Assembly: GCF_001815905.1 (NCBI RefSeq)
Contig: NZ_KV823248.1
Coordinates: forward strand, 1 to 50,584
Direction of reading: 5' to 3'
DNA length: 50,584 nt
From: Brevibacterium sp. HMSC07C04
GTDB lineage: Bacteria; Actinomycetota; Actinomycetes; Actinomycetales; Brevibacteriaceae
Positions 25,258-34,023 of this stretch are shown here, in pieces. A program made the translations under genes and the position numbers. Positions within the stretch are counted from its first letter, which is position 1; the number at the start of each line of letters is the position of its first letter. The notes beneath the pieces were generated by a model. It made no database searches and was not told the origin of the DNA. It saw only the letters and a list, made by a program, of their open reading frames with translations.

Positions 25258-26784
25258 CTATTCAGCCTCCCGCTGGCTTTTCTCCGCCAGCCGCTCTGCT
25301 TCCAGTTCTGCACGTGCGGCGGCTTTCGCGTCCATACGCTCATGGAACGCGGCTTTGCGCTCAGCACGCGAAGCTCGGCGGTTCTCTTCCAGGCGCGAAT
25401 CGCTGCCGCGCTTGCCCAGGGGCTCTCCCCCACCGAGCAGCGTGGGGTCCCAGTCGAACACGACGGCGTTTTCGGCTGGGCCGATGACAATCGTGTCGCC
25501 GGGGTGTGCGCCCTGTTTGACAAGTTCGTCTTCGACCCCGAGCCGCTGCAGGCGGTCGCCCAGGTAGCCGATGGCTTCGTCGTTGGTGAAGTCAGTCTGC
25601 AGAATCCAGCGTTCGGGCTTATCGCCGCGGACCCGGTAGACAGGCCCTTCGGGGCCGTTTTCAGGCGTGATGGTGAACGACCCCGCGCGGTCGACCGCCG
25701 CGGGTCGGATGATCTGCCGGGCGGGCTCTTCGTCAAGCTCTGCTCGCCTGGCGCGTTCTTCAAGCACGATCTCGGCCATAGCAAAGGACAGCTCTTTCAG
25801 CCCTTCGTGGGAAACAGCGGAAATGTCGAAAGTGCGGTAGCCCGCTTCGTTCAGCTCTGCGCGCACAATGTCAGCGAGGTCTTTGCCGTCGGGAATGTCG
25901 GTTTTGTTCAGTGCAACCAGCGTCGGCCGCTGAGTCAGCGGCAGCAGCTCGCCGCTGGAGTCGACATCGACTTCATAGGCGGCCAGTTCGGCTTCGATTG
26001 TCTTGAGGTCGGTGACGGGATCGCGCTCCGCTTCCCACGTTGCCATGTCGATGACGTGCACGATAGCGGCGCATCGTTCAATGTGCCGCAGGAAGTCCAA
26101 GCCGAGCCCCTTGCCCTGAGCCGCGCCAGGGATGAGCCCGGGCACGTCCGCAACGGTAAAGCGCGTGCTGCCCGCCTGCACCACGCCCAGGTTGGGCACC
26201 AACGTGGTGAACGGGTAGTCGGCGATCTTGGGCTTCGCAGCAGAAAGTGCAGCAATGAGACTGGACTTCCCGGCAGAGGGATAGCCGACAAGCGCGATGT
26301 CTGCGACAGTTTTGAGTTCGAGGACGACGTCGGCTTCTTCGCCGGGCGTGCCCAGCAGGTGAAAGCCGGGAGCTTTGCGCTTAGTCGAAGCCAGAGCCGC
26401 ATTGCCCAGACCCCCGCGACCGCCCGAGGCGGCGACAAAGCGAGCACCCGAACCAACGAGGTCAGCCAGGATTTCGCCATCGCGGTTCTTCACAACCGTG
26501 CCATTGGGAACCGGGACGATGCGATCACCGGCCTTTGCTCCGTGCCGCAGATCCCCAGAACCGGCGGCACCGTTGTCCGCCTTGATGTGCGGCGATCGGT
26601 GGTAGCTCAGAAGTGTCGTGGTCTGCGGGTCGACTTGGAAGACGATGTCCCCGCCGTCTCCCCCGTTGCCGCCGTCAGGCCCGCCCAGCGGCTTGAATTT
26701 CTCGCGGCGCACAGAGGTGCAGCCGTCACCGCCGTTTCCGGCGGCGAGGAAAAGAGTCACGCGATCGACGAACTCGACAGCCAC
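25258..26784 (-). CDS. obgE: GTPase Obg
   Basis: An essential GTPase (508 aa) in late assembly of the 50S subunit and stress response. The Gly-rich Obg domain fills residues 1-160 ([12 protein letters not shown]). The G domain follows with G1 [10 protein letters not shown]3 DVPGLI and G4 NKTD. An OCT domain then occupies about 345-440. A highly charged Arg/Glu/Ala-rich tail of about 60 residues ends the protein. It starts with GTG after AAAGGGAAGG. It lies downstream of rplU-rpmA as in most bacteria. A hairpin precedes it. Confidence 0.97.
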   Translation of the reverse strand: MAVEFVDRVTLFLAAGNGGDGCTSVRREKFKPLGGPDGGNGGDGGDIVFQVDPQTTTLLSYHRSPHIKADNGAAGSGDLRHGAKAGDRIVPVPNGTVVKNRDGEILADLVGSGARFVAASGGRGGLGNAALASTKRKAPGFHLLGTPGEEADVVLELKTVADIALVGYPSAGKSSLIAALSAAKPKIADYPFTTLVPNLGVVQAGSTRFTVADVPGLIPGAAQGKGLGLDFLRHIERCAAIVHVIDMATWEAERDPVTDLKTIEAELAAYEVDVDSSGELLPLTQRPTLVALNKTDIPDGKDLADIVRAELNEAGYRTFDISAVSHEGLKELSFAMAEIVLEERARRAELDEEPARQIIRPAAVDRAGSFTITPENGPEGPVYRVRGDKPERWILQTDFTNDEAIGYLGDRLQRLGVEDELVKQGAHPGDTIVIGPAENAVVFDWDPTLLGGGEPLGKRGSDSRLEENRRASRAERKAAFHERMDAKAAARAELEAERLAEKSQREAE

Positions 26785-26802
26785 GGCCTTCCCTTTCTAA
26801 TG

Positions 26803-26839
26803 ATTGTGGGGCGAGCCGCGTCGCGACTCGCCCCACAAT
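26803..26839. other. 13-bp hairpin between rpmA and obgE
   Basis: ATTGTGGGGCGAG (26803-26815) pairs perfectly with 26827-26839, with an 11-nt loop that can itself pair (CGCG/CGCG). On the minus strand no T-run follows, so it may be an attenuator, a partial terminator or an RNA processing signal that lets ribosomal protein mRNA be more abundant than obgE. Confidence 0.55.
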
Positions 26840-26850
26840 TCTAAACTCTG

Positions 26851-27102
26851 TTATTCAGCAATGACGCTGACCGTCTTGCGGCCGCGCTTCTGGCCGAATT
26901 CCACCGTTCCCGCAGCAAGCGCGAACAGTGTGTCGTCGCCGCCGCGTCCGACGTTGACGCCGGGGTGGAACTTGGTTCCGCGCTGGCGGACGAGGATTTC
27001 GCCGTTGTTCACCAGCTGACCGCCGAAGCGCTTGACACCCAGGCGCTTGGCGTTGGAATCACGACCGTTGCGAGTAGAGCTCGCACCCTTCTTTGTTGCC
27101 AT
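26851..27102 (-). CDS. rpmA: Large ribosomal subunit protein bL27
   Basis: An 83-residue ribosomal protein with its N-terminal tail near the peptidyl transferase centre. It begins [16 protein letters not shown] and contains [21 protein letters not shown], both typical. There is no N-terminal extension for Prp-type cleavage as in Firmicutes. AGGAG precedes the ATG. It lies 23 bp after rplU. Confidence 0.98.
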   Translation of the reverse strand: MATKKGASSTRNGRDSNAKRLGVKRFGGQLVNNGEILVRQRGTKFHPGVNVGRGGDDTLFALAAGTVEFGQKRGRKTVSVIAE

Positions 27103-27125
27103 AGTTCAGTACTCCTGGGTTCTGC

Positions 27126-27434
27126 TTACTTGATACCGGTGATCTTCAGGCGCGTGAGCTCCTGACGGTGGCCCTGACGACGCTTGTAGCCGGTCTTGTT
27201 CTTGTACTTCTGGATGACGATCTTGGGGCCGCGGAGCTCGTCGACGACTTCAGCGCTGACCTTGAGCTTGGCCACGTCTTCCGGGGCGTGGGTCACGGTG
27301 TCGCCGTCCACGTGGAGAACGACGTCAAGATCGACAGAGTCTCCGGCTTCGGCTTTGATCCGGTTGACGGTGATGACATCGCCGACAGACACCTTTTCCT
27401 GGTGACCACCGACGCGGACAATGGCGTAGACCAT
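27126..27434 (-). CDS. rplU: Large ribosomal subunit protein bL21
   Basis: A 102-residue ribosomal protein starting [15 protein letters not shown], with the C-terminal signature [21 protein letters not shown]. The ATG at 27434 has AAGGGGA upstream; a longer in-frame ORF to 27482 has no support. It is the first gene of the rplU-rpmA-obgE unit, with its own promoter 128 bp upstream. Confidence 0.98.
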   Translation of the reverse strand: MVYAIVRVGGHQEKVSVGDVITVNRIKAEAGDSVDLDVVLHVDGDTVTHAPEDVAKLKVSAEVVDELRGPKIVIQKYKNKTGYKRRQGHRQELTRLKITGIK

Positions 27435-27561
27435 AGACAGTCCCCTTCTGCTTTGCTGCAAGCGGCTTTGCGCTCCACTCACATACGTATCGGCAACCTT
27501 CCCTTGGCACGGAGCCCATTAGGAGGAAAAGTCAGCCGTGATGCGATTGCACCGACCTGCA

Positions 27562-27591
27562 ATCATAATCTCCGCGGCACCCAAAAGTCAA
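27562..27591 (-). promoter_or_regulatory. Promoter of rplU-rpmA with overlapping inverted repeat
   Basis: On the minus strand TTGACT (27591-27586), an 18-bp spacer and TATGAT (27567-27562) form a near-consensus vegetative promoter directly after the chorismate mutase stop codon. An inverted repeat, GATTGCA/TGCAATC (27545-27564), overlaps the -10 and start point and could be an operator or a 5' hairpin. The leader before rplU is about 120 nt. Confidence 0.7.
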
Positions 27592-27593
27592 AG

Positions 27594-27893
27594 TCAGTGG
27601 TGTGCTTCCTGCTCGGCAATCCGCTGGTGTCGGCGGATGACGTGGGCGACGGTGAAGGCGAGAAGCTCTTCTGCGAATTCTGGGTCCAGTCCGCTGGCCT
27701 CAGCAAGTGCGCGCAAGCGCTCCAGCTGCCCGCGTTCGCGTTCGGGGTCGGCCGGCGGAAGGTCGGCGGCGGCTTTGAGATGGCCGACTTTCTCAGTGAG
27801 TTTGAAACGCTCGGCCATGATGTGGATGAGCACGGCATCGAGGTTGTCAATGCTGGCTCGCAGCTGCCGCAGTTCGTCAGGAATCTCCGTCAT
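27594..27893 (-). CDS. Chorismate mutase, AroQ class
   Basis: A 99-residue all-helical protein of the AroQ family, turning chorismate into prephenate for Phe and Tyr synthesis. The pattern LRQLRASIDNLDAVLIHIMAERF gives the first helix with its Arg residues. Lys in GHLKAA, Asp-x-x-Arg-Glu in DPERE and Gln in RRHQRIAEQ match the active-site residues of the monofunctional enzyme. The ATG at 27893 lies within the end of the GH77-like gene (17-nt overlap), so expression with it and rne is likely. A longer in-frame ORF to 28097 is inside the neighbour and unsupported. Confidence 0.85.
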   Translation of the reverse strand: MTEIPDELRQLRASIDNLDAVLIHIMAERFKLTEKVGHLKAAADLPPADPERERGQLERLRALAEASGLDPEFAEELLAFTVAHVIRRHQRIAEQEAHH

Positions 27894-29490
27894 GGGAGCC
27901 AATGGTACCGGCGGACGCGCCCCACCGTTTGAGATGTTCAGCCAGCGAACGCGAAGTGATGGGCTTTCTGCCGTTTTCACACACGGGAACTCGCCAGGGA
28001 AGTTCACCTCGCGGTCTGCTGTCGCCCATGATCGCAGCGAACTCGCCCAGCGGTCCGTCGAGCACGCCGCGCCCGCCGTATCTGTTGGCAAGCGCACCCA
28101 TTATTGCGGGCACAGCCGGTTCGGTGATCGGGATGTCGGCATCGCCACCCGGAACGCACTCACAGTCATCCCCCGCTGAGAGATCAGCCCCGGCCAGCAG
28201 GAATACGGTGTCGGCAAGGGCGTCAATCGCCGAGCCCGCAGCGACTGCATCGGCGAATACTCCTCGCATCCAGGGGCGCTGGCCTTCGTCCAGACTGATG
28301 ACTGTCTGGGGCAGAGCCCAGGCGTCCACGTGTCCGGCTTGCGGCACCTGCACCGCGACGCGCAGTCCATAACCGAGCCGTGTCGGAGCTGAGACGGCCG
28401 CAGTGAACTGTTCGCGGGCTATGAACTGCACCCACAGCCAGAAGTCGATGAGGTCTTCGCGCTCTTCCTTGAATATGTGGACTTCGCGCGAACCTGATGA
28501 CGCGGGTACCGAGGCATCCATCAGCATGGCCCGATAGACGGCCCAACCGCGCAGGCCGGGACCGGCTTGAGCGCAGAAGCGGGCGAATTCAGCCTGTCTG
28601 CTGGTTCGCACGGGAACTTCGTACAGCGCCAAGAGCGACCGGAGTTTGCGATCGCGCACCAGCTGCGGGTTCATCGGCTCGTTGCGCGATGAGCTTTCCA
28701 GCAGATCGATGCCGAGCGCCCGCACTGCCTGACGGGTCGCGCTCTGCGCGGTTGCGTACTCCGGGGTGTCGGTGATGCTGATGTACAGCGGATCAAGGGC
28801 GCATCGGCTCTCCACGTCAAAGGGGCTGTACCCAGAAGAGGCGGTCACCGGGGCAGTCACAATGGATTCGGCGCCGACCTCGGCGGCCTGTACCGCGATG
28901 TCCCTGAGATCAGCGAAATCGCCCACGCCCCACGAACGGCTCATACGGGCTGAGGCCAGGTGGAGACGGAAACCGCGCGCGCTGGGCTGCACAGCCGGTT
29001 CACTCACAATGAGAGGTGCTCGGCTGACGGTGCCGGCTGCTTCGCATCGGACTTCGGCAATACCCGGTTCCTGCGCTGGTGCGGTCGCAATGTACTCGTG
29101 CCTGACCTCCGAGGCGCCGCCGACCGTCACGGTGTGAGTTCCGGTAATCGTCGGAGCCAGCCTCGCGGCTGCGTGCAGGTCCGAGGCGCCAACGATCGAA
29201 ACCCGCGCTGATGCTGGATCCGATGTGCGCACTGGTATTGTCACGGGCTGGCCGGTTTGCGCAAGCACTGCCGCCGGCAGGGCGGAAAGCCACTGCCGGC
29301 GGGATTCGCGATCTATGAGAATCTGCAGTTCGCCGCTGTCCTCAGCGGTGAAGCCCAGAGTCTGCAGAGCAGAGACCAGCTGATCGTCGGACAGCGGCCG
29401 ACCCGCGACATCGCGTTCGCCGTCGATGCCGAGCAGGGCGGCCAGTCGGCGCATCCCACCGGTCATATCCGACTGCAGGATCCCCGTCAC
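27877..29490 (-). CDS. GH77 (amylomaltase)-like protein lacking the catalytic core
   Basis: A 537-residue protein related to 4-alpha-glucanotransferase MalQ. The N-terminal region (about 15-170) resembles the extension of actinobacterial MalQ. RGFRLHLASARMSRSWGVGDFADL (about 172-195) and YSPFDVESRCALDPLYI (221-237) match the start of the GH77 barrel. After FWLWVQFIAREQ (350-361) and GLRVAVQV the similarity fails. I find no equivalent of the catalytic Asp (RxDH), the acid Glu (GEDLG) or the third Asp (THD), and the protein is well short of the usual 700 or so residues. It is probably not an active glucanotransferase. The GTG start is 3 bp after rne, and it overlaps the chorismate mutase gene. 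Its reading frame is intact, which argues against recent decay. Confidence 0.7.
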   Translation of the reverse strand: MTGILQSDMTGGMRRLAALLGIDGERDVAGRPLSDDQLVSALQTLGFTAEDSGELQILIDRESRRQWLSALPAAVLAQTGQPVTIPVRTSDPASARVSIVGASDLHAAARLAPTITGTHTVTVGGASEVRHEYIATAPAQEPGIAEVRCEAAGTVSRAPLIVSEPAVQPSARGFRLHLASARMSRSWGVGDFADLRDIAVQAAEVGAESIVTAPVTASSGYSPFDVESRCALDPLYISITDTPEYATAQSATRQAVRALGIDLLESSSRNEPMNPQLVRDRKLRSLLALYEVPVRTSRQAEFARFCAQAGPGLRGWAVYRAMLMDASVPASSGSREVHIFKEEREDLIDFWLWVQFIAREQFTAAVSAPTRLGYGLRVAVQVPQAGHVDAWALPQTVISLDEGQRPWMRGVFADAVAAGSAIDALADTVFLLAGADLSAGDDCECVPGGDADIPITEPAVPAIMGALANRYGGRGVLDGPLGEFAAIMGDSRPRGELPWRVPVCENGRKPITSRSLAEHLKRWGASAGTIGSHDGDS

Positions 29491-29493
29491 GGG

Positions 29494-32400
29494 TCAGTCC
29501 TGGCCGATGATGAGGATCGGCGGATTCGGCTCTGTCGGCGCCTCTGGCTCAGCCGGGGTCGGTTTCTTGGCAGCGGGCTCGACTTTGGGTTCGGGCTTCT
29601 GGACGGCCTTTTGGATGCGCGTCTGGGAGCCGCCTCCGATCATGAGCAGACCCTCCGATTCCGGTGTCGGCATGCTGATGTCCTCAGCCTGCCCGCCCGC
29701 CGCAGCGCCTGCCTTTGCTTCGCTGCCCCGGTCTCTTCCGGAGCTGCTGTCCAAACCCGTTTGCCCATCGGCACCGAATTCAGCGCTTTCGGACGCTTCT
29801 GTGGAGCTTTCGGACGCTTCTGCGGATTTGATGCGCCGACCGCCTCCGCGGGTGCCGCGACGACGCCGCGTACGGCGCTCACCCGGCTCAGCTGCCTCAG
29901 CGCTGTCGCCGTGTGTCTTCGCGGATTCCGCGTTCCCATTGTCCGGGTTGTCATGCGCTGCCTCAGCCGTTTCGCTGTGCGCGACTGCGGTTTCGTCTGC
30001 TTCTGCGGGGACTTCGGATTCGTCGTGATCCCTGATGGTCGCCTTGGCGATGGCAGCCATGGCCTTCTGGGATTCCCGGCTGCGCTTTTCGTCTTCTTCC
30101 GACTGCTGTTTGCCACCTGAGCTGCCGTTGGAGCTGTGCGCGGTGTCCTTGTTGTCCCGGCCCTTCCGGCGCGACTTGTACTGACGTCCGGAGTGGTCCG
30201 GTTCGGTGCCGGGCAGCATGAGGCCACGGCCGGAGAGGTCTTCTCCGGCTGCGGCAAGTCCCTCAGCCAAGCCTGTGCCGATGCGCTTGCGAGTCATCTG
30301 CACCAGCCCCAGTGATGTCACTTCGGCAACCTGGTGCTTGGTGCGGTCGCGGCCCAAGCACTCGACGAGGCGGCGAACCACGAGGTCGCGGTTGGACTCC
30401 AGAACCATATCGATGAAGTCGACGACGATGATGCCGCCGATGTCGCGCAGGCGCAGCTGGCGGATGACTTCTTCGGCCGCTTCGAGGTTGTTCTTGGTGA
30501 CGGTCTCTTCGAGGGATCCGCCGGAGCCGGTGAACTTTCCTGTGTTGACGTCGATGACGGTCATCGCTTCCGTGCGGTCAATCACGAGAGAACCGCCGGA
30601 GGGCAGATTGACCTTGCGGTTGAGCGCTTTGTCGATCTGCTCGGAGACGCGGTAGTGCTCGAAGATGTCGTCGTCGCCCTCGTAGCGCGACACACGGTCT
30701 CGCAGGTCAGGTGCGACCGATTCGACGTATTCGGTGATGACGCCCCACATGCGGTTGCCGTCGATCACGAGCTCGGTGAAGTCTTCGTTGAAGACATCGC
30801 GGATGATGCGCACCATCATGTCCGGTTCGCTGTAGAGGAGTTCGGGGGCGCGCACCTTATTCGAAGTCGATTTGGCCTCGATCGTCTCCCAGCGCTTGTG
30901 CAGGCGCTCAATGTCCTGTCGCAGGTCATCTTCCGAGGCGCCTTCGGCGGCTGTGCGCACAATGACGCCAGAGCCGTCGGGGACGGCTTCTTTCAGGATC
31001 GTCTTCAGACGGCTGCGCTCGCTGTCGGGAAGTTTGCGCGAAATGCCGGTCATCTGATTGCCGGGAACGTACACGAGGAACCGCCCGGGCAGAGAGATCT
31101 GCGCTGTTAAGCGTGCACCCTTGTGCCCGACAGGGTCCTTTGTCACCTGGACGAGCACTGGGTCGCCGGGGTTGAGGGCGACTTCAATGCGACGGGGTTT
31201 GCCGTCCATGCCGAGGGCATCCCAGTTGACTTCGCCAGCGTACAGAACGGCGTTGCGGCCCTTCCCGATGTCGACGAACGCAGCCTCCATGCTGGGCAGC
31301 ACGTTCTGCACGCGCCCGAGGTAGACATTGCCGATCAGCGAACTCTGCTGCCGCTTCTCCGAAAGATAGTGCTCAACGGCAATGCCGTCTTCAGTCACAA
31401 CCAGCTGGGTTCGACCGTCTTTTTCGCGCACGATCATCGCACGCTCAACCGATTCTCGGCGGGCGAGGAATTCGGCTTCCGTGATGACAGGGCGGCGGCG
31501 TCCGGCGGCACGACCTTCCCGGCGGCGCTGGCGCTTGGCTTCAACGCGAGAGGATCCGCGGATGCCGGTCACTTCGCTTTCCAGCGACGAGGCGCGACGG
31601 CTGCTGCGCTCGCGGCGTCGCGTGCGGCGCCGCGAGCGCCTGCTGTCGCCATCATTGTCATCATCGCTGTCATCGGATGACGAGTCGCGCCCGTCGTGTT
31701 CGCTGTCGTCACTGTGTTTACGGTCGTCTCGACTGCGGCGAGTGCCGTGGCCTTCAGAACCGGAGCCACCAGAACCTGCGGAGTCGTCGTGGGAATCGTC
31801 GTTGTCATCGCTGTCATCGCGCGACTTCGAACGACGGCCGCGACCACCGCGCCGACGTCGACGCCGTCCGCCTTCGCGTCCGCCGTCATGACTGTCATCG
31901 TGGGAACTGTCATCAGAGTCAGAGCCCTCGGAGTCCTGCGCGTCTTCCGAATCGTCGTAGTCTTCAGGCTCCCAATCGGGATCCACCTGGACGCCCAGTT
32001 CGGCCTTCGGCTGCTGGAACAGCAGCGCCCCACCTGCGGGAGCGGTGACCGGCACCGCCTCGGCGCCATCGCCATTGTCAGACGTCTGCGCTGAGAAAGC
32101 CGGCGCGGCCTGCACTTCCGCGGAATCGGCGCTCACCGGCAGACCGGCGACCTCCGGTTTGGCGGCGTTGGAGAACAGTCCGCGAGCGAATGCGGTTTCG
32201 CCAGCACCGTCCTCCGCGTCTTCATCATTGTGCGCGGTGTCCTCGTCACCGCTTACCTGCGCGTGATCAGAGTCGCCCTCGTCTTCATCGACGTCCCCGT
32301 GGACACTGCCCGGGGCTGCTGCCGGTTCCGGCTGACTGTCGGCACGATTCTCCGCACCGCGCTTCTGTCCCGCTTTGTCGGCTATTGATTCCAAAAGCTG

Positions 32401-32511
32401 TGCGCGGCGACTGTCGTCATCGTCCGCATCGGTTTGGCGGCCCTGAGACTGCTGACGCAGCTGTTCGAGATCGGAAAGGATTCCCTCTGTGGGATCCACT
32501 GTGTCACTCAT
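29494..32511 (-). CDS. rne: Ribonuclease E/G with long disordered flanks
   Basis: An endoribonuclease of 1005 aa that initiates mRNA decay and rRNA processing. The central catalytic part (about residues 340-790) has the S1 domain (GNVYLGRVQNVLPSMEAAFVDIG) and the metal-binding Asp residues in VIDVNTGKFTG (near 652) and IIVVDFIDM (near 697). Residues about 1-335 are disordered. They begin acidic, then become a mosaic of Ser/Asp blocks and Arg blocks (RRRRRRGGRGRR). Residues 790-1005 are again disordered, with RRTRRRRGTRGGGRR. Such flanks usually bind RNA and degradosome partners. AGGAG precedes the ATG. The zinc-link cysteines of the E. coli enzyme are not seen. It heads a unit with the GH77-like and chorismate mutase genes. 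Confidence 0.95.
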   Translation of the reverse strand: MSDTVDPTEGILSDLEQLRQQSQGRQTDADDDDSRRAQLLESIADKAGQKRGAENRADSQPEPAAAPGSVHGDVDEDEGDSDHAQVSGDEDTAHNDEDAEDGAGETAFARGLFSNAAKPEVAGLPVSADSAEVQAAPAFSAQTSDNGDGAEAVPVTAPAGGALLFQQPKAELGVQVDPDWEPEDYDDSEDAQDSEGSDSDDSSHDDSHDGGREGGRRRRRRGGRGRRSKSRDDSDDNDDSHDDSAGSGGSGSEGHGTRRSRDDRKHSDDSEHDGRDSSSDDSDDDNDGDSRRSRRRTRRRERSSRRASSLESEVTGIRGSSRVEAKRQRRREGRAAGRRRPVITEAEFLARRESVERAMIVREKDGRTQLVVTEDGIAVEHYLSEKRQQSSLIGNVYLGRVQNVLPSMEAAFVDIGKGRNAVLYAGEVNWDALGMDGKPRRIEVALNPGDPVLVQVTKDPVGHKGARLTAQISLPGRFLVYVPGNQMTGISRKLPDSERSRLKTILKEAVPDGSGVIVRTAAEGASEDDLRQDIERLHKRWETIEAKSTSNKVRAPELLYSEPDMMVRIIRDVFNEDFTELVIDGNRMWGVITEYVESVAPDLRDRVSRYEGDDDIFEHYRVSEQIDKALNRKVNLPSGGSLVIDRTEAMTVIDVNTGKFTGSGGSLEETVTKNNLEAAEEVIRQLRLRDIGGIIVVDFIDMVLESNRDLVVRRLVECLGRDRTKHQVAEVTSLGLVQMTRKRIGTGLAEGLAAAGEDLSGRGLMLPGTEPDHSGRQYKSRRKGRDNKDTAHSSNGSSGGKQQSEEDEKRSRESQKAMAAIAKATIRDHDESEVPAEADETAVAHSETAEAAHDNPDNGNAESAKTHGDSAEAAEPGERRTRRRRGTRGGGRRIKSAEASESSTEASESAEFGADGQTGLDSSSGRDRGSEAKAGAAAGGQAEDISMPTPESEGLLMIGGGSQTRIQKAVQKPEPKVEPAAKKPTPAEPEAPTEPNPPILIIGQD

Positions 32512-32816
32512 TGAAAACTCCTGCCCCGATGAAGCGGTGCAACAGCCGCGACCGGGATCATGTCCTGTGTCTGAAACGCAAAAGTCTGTGAGCTGTCGTG
32601 GGCTCGCGCGAATGCTCAGCGCGGTGGCCCGGGCTTCATCTTGAACCTGGCCGAAGTCCTTCGGAGAGGTGGAAGCACATCCGGCGCGGTTGCTCTGCCG
32701 GAGCTCTGCAGATCATTATGTCACAGTGCGCCCGGGACAGTGCTGAATCCGACGCGTGAACCCTGCTGGGCCGTCCTCGATTCGACCGGTCGGCTCATGC
32801 GGTGGATGATGTTTCT
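32512..32816. other. Divergent intergenic region between rne and the VKOR gene
   Basis: About 305 bp with no convincing gene on either strand. It should contain the rne promoter and a 5' untranslated region that, by analogy with other bacteria, may mediate rne autoregulation. I saw only weak hexamers (CATGAT on the minus strand near 32555-32560) and no strong hairpin. Confidence 0.5.
32805..32810 (+). promoter_or_regulatory. Possible -10 element of a leaderless mRNA (VKOR gene)
   Basis: GATGAT ends 6 nt before the ATG at 32817. It is a weak match, but the same spacing is found at four other genes of this window. GGTGGA (32801-32806) could instead be a distant ribosome site. Confidence 0.25.
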
Positions 32817-33458
32817 ATGACATCAGGAACCAGTGTGCAGACAGAAGAGCTCTCCGTACCGTCCCCGTGGTTCAGCCGCGGGAGGCCCTTTGGAATCTTC
32901 CTCGTGGTGACAGCCGTCATCGGGCTGATCGCATCGTTGGACCTGTCGATTGAGAAAATCAAAAAGCTCGAAAATCCCGGGCATGTCCTTTCCTGTGACT
33001 TCAACCCGTTTTTCTCCTGCGGCTCCGTGATGAACTTCTGGCAGGCGCAGCTGTTCGGCTTTCCCAATCAGCTCATCGGCATCGCCGCGTTCATCTTCCC
33101 GCTCCTGCTGGGCGTGCTGCTCATCAGCGGCACCGACATCCCCCGCTGGGTCATGGTCGGTCTGCTCACCGGCCTCACCGGCGGTGTCGCACTCGTCATC
33201 TTCCTCTTCGTCAGCTCGATCTTCGTCATCGGGATCGGCTGCCCGTGGTGCATCGTCGTGTGGACGGTTGTCATTCCGATGTGGTTCATCACCGCCGGAC
33301 ACCTAGCACTCACGGGAGGCTTTGGAGCGGCTGTCCAGAACTCCCCCGCGGTGCAGGTCTTTGCCTCCCACGCTGTTCTCCTGTCCGCCGCGGCACTTAC
33401 GCTGATCTACCTGAGCATCGTCGCGAAGTTCTGGACGTTCTTCTCCAGCCTCGTCTGA
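32817..33458 (+). CDS. Vitamin K epoxide reductase (VKOR) family protein
   Basis: An integral membrane oxidoreductase of 213 aa that, in bacteria lacking DsbB, reoxidises DsbA-type proteins and passes electrons to quinone. The four functional cysteines are present: Cys60 and Cys68 in the periplasmic loop (SCDFNPFFSC) and the CPWC pair Cys142-Cys145 at the quinone-facing helix end. Five hydrophobic helices are seen. ATG at 32817 is preferred over an in-frame GTG at 32802. It is monocistronic, with a strong shared terminator. A likely partner is a DsbA-type protein such as the one at 4521, although that gene is paired with a CcdA homologue. Confidence 0.9.
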   Translation: MTSGTSVQTEELSVPSPWFSRGRPFGIFLVVTAVIGLIASLDLSIEKIKKLENPGHVLSCDFNPFFSCGSVMNFWQAQLFGFPNQLIGIAAFIFPLLLGVLLISGTDIPRWVMVGLLTGLTGGVALVIFLFVSSIFVIGIGCPWCIVVWTVVIPMWFITAGHLALTGGFGAAVQNSPAVQVFASHAVLLSAAALTLIYLSIVAKFWTFFSSLV

Positions 33459-33518
33459 ACAGAAGGGTTCGTCTGGTCCGTCGGGTCTGCAGACAATCCC
33501 GAACGGACCGCGGCCCAA

Positions 33519-33587
33519 CAGAAGAAGCCGACCTCCGCCTCGTATGACGAGGCCCTCGCATCACGAGGTGGAGGTCGGCTTCTTCTG
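33519..33587. terminator. 25-bp bidirectional terminator between the VKOR gene and ndk
   Basis: 33519-33543 pairs with 33563-33587 with one mismatch (24 of 25) around a 19-nt loop. It lies between two convergent genes and can stop both. The inner part of the stem (CTCCGCCTCGT) is the same motif as the dispersed palindromes elsewhere in the window. Confidence 0.8.
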
Positions 33588-33597
33588 GTCTGGAAAG

Positions 33598-34023
33598 TCA
33601 GCCGAGCTCGGGGAACCAGATCTTGATTTCGCGTTCTGCCGACAGGGTCGAATCCGATCCGTGGACAATGTTCTTAACAACACCCTCGCCCCAGGAACGG
33701 CCGAAGTCACCGCGAATTGAACCGGGCGCCGCGGTTGTCGGGTTGGTGGTTCCGGCCATCACCCGGAAGGCTTCGATCACCTCTTCGCCGGTGACGACGA
33801 TCGCAACCGCAGATCCGCTGCCCATGTACTCCAGCAGCGGTTCGTAGAACGGCTTGCCCTCGTGTTCTTCGTAATGACGGCTGAGCATGGAGTGGTCGGC
33901 GCGAACCATCTTCATGGCGCTGATCTCGTAGCCCTTCTTCTCCAGCCGAGCGATGACTTCACCGACGAGGCCGCGTTCAACGCCATCGGGCTTGACAAGT
34001 ACGAGTGTGCGTTCCTTCATCAT
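33598..34023 (-). CDS. ndk: Nucleoside diphosphate kinase
   Basis: A 141-residue enzyme that balances NTP and dNTP pools by phosphate transfer through a phosphohistidine. The active-site His121 is in NIVHGSDS, and KPDGVERGLVGEV and GSIRGDFG are conserved. Its ATG overlaps the stop of the DUF4233 gene (TGATG); a second ATG follows. It is the last gene of the ileS-folC-DUF4233-ndk unit. Confidence 0.98.
   Translation of the reverse strand: MMKERTLVLVKPDGVERGLVGEVIARLEKKGYEISAMKMVRADHSMLSRHYEEHEGKPFYEPLLEYMGSGSAVAIVVTGEEVIEAFRVMAGTTNPTTAAPGSIRGDFGRSWGEGVVKNIVHGSDSTLSAEREIKIWFPELG

Noticed and set aside
27877..29490. Frameshifted full-length malQ hidden in other frames
   Set aside because: I looked in the overlapping frames for the GH77 catalytic motifs and found none; the single frame is continuous and ends at the chorismate mutase start.
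31476..31971. Possible CRISPR or satellite array suggested by repeated GTCATC-type units in rne
   Set aside because: Units are short, irregular and in frame with a Ser/Asp/Arg-rich protein segment; there are no spacers of constant length.
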